Shown: in pieces, positions 13,771 through 13,843 of the stretch
How positions within the stretch are numbered: position 1 is the first letter of the stretch
How the letters are laid out: each line of letters starts with the position of its first letter
Assembly: GCA_003170375.1 (NCBI GenBank)
Contig: PMZN01000119.1
Coordinates: 12,939 to 26,781, forward strand
From: Acidimicrobiaceae bacterium
Lineage (GTDB): Bacteria; Actinomycetota; Acidimicrobiia; Acidimicrobiales; Bog-793
Direction: 5' to 3'
DNA length: 13,843 nt
The notes under the pieces: model-generated
The model's database searches: none
The model's input: the letters and a program-made list of their open reading frames with translations, nothing else
What the model was told of the DNA's origin: nothing
Translations under genes and position numbers: made by a program

Positions 13771-13843
13771 GAGTCATTCCCTGCCTCGACGTCGATCGCG
13801 GACGGGTCGTCAAGGGCATCGAGTTCAAGGGGCTTCGTGACGC
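13758..13843 (+). CDS. hisF: Imidazole glycerol phosphate synthase, cyclase subunit HisF (5' part only)
   Basis: Cyclase partner of HisH that forms imidazole-glycerol phosphate and AICAR from PRFAR and ammonia. Only 28 codons are in the window. Seen: [19 protein letters not shown], the family's N-terminal beta strand with catalytic Asp11 in CLDVD (numbered as in well-studied HisF; residue 10 here) and the following KG, then GLRDA at the edge. GTG 13758 overlaps hisA by 13 nt and has a GGAGG at good spacing; GTG 13767 is in frame as an alternative. The position after hisH-hisA is the usual actinobacterial order. Confidence 0.92.
   Translation, partial: MRAVRVIPCLDVDRGRVVKGIEFKGLRD

Noticed and set aside
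1-13843. Mobile elements, CRISPR, phage, toxin-antitoxin or defence genes
   Set aside because: None of the readable proteins belongs to such families, and no terminal inverted repeats, spacer arrays or att-like duplications were seen.

Overview
The window is about 13.8 kb of GC-rich, tightly packed, protein-coding DNA. A mycothiol synthase (mshD), a menaquinone methyltransferase and frequent GTG starts point to an actinobacterium. The exact class cannot be fixed from the sequence; an Acidimicrobiia-like lineage is only a guess. I see no insertion sequence, prophage, CRISPR array, tRNA or rRNA. Every gene of substance belongs to a known housekeeping family, so I do not find a new multi-gene system. 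What deserves attention is in the regulatory DNA, the gene order and a few unusual residues.

Layout. 1-670 (minus): menG/ubiE-type methyltransferase, running off the left edge. 781-1566 (minus): a short-chain dehydrogenase. 1567-1814: divergent regulatory region with a ladder of 11-base repeats resembling an actinobacterial PHO box. 1815-5824 (plus): pstS-pstC-pstA-pstB, a complete high-affinity phosphate ABC importer without phoU. A perfect 16-bp hairpin lies in the first codons of pstC. 5825-5871: hairpin between convergent genes. 5872-8309 (minus): hisD-hisC, overlapping by 4 nt. 8379-8588 (plus): a small unrecognised protein. 8589-8861: intergenic, rich in hairpins. 8862-9578 (minus): endonuclease III (nth). 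9599-11666 (plus): mshD and rlmN, probably overlapping. 11757 to the right edge (plus): hisB-hisH-hisA-hisF, tightly coupled, with hisF truncated by the window.

How the genes work together. PstS captures phosphate outside the cell, PstC and PstA form the channel and PstB drives transport. The repeat ladder upstream suggests control by a PhoP/PhoB-type regulator. HisB, HisC and HisD perform three of the late histidine steps, while HisA, HisH and HisF form imidazole-glycerol phosphate. The his genes are split into two opposite-strand blocks, separated by the small ORF, nth, mshD and rlmN. hisG, hisE and hisI are not in the window. MshD completes mycothiol synthesis, RlmN modifies 23S rRNA (and tRNA in some bacteria), and Nth repairs oxidised pyrimidines.
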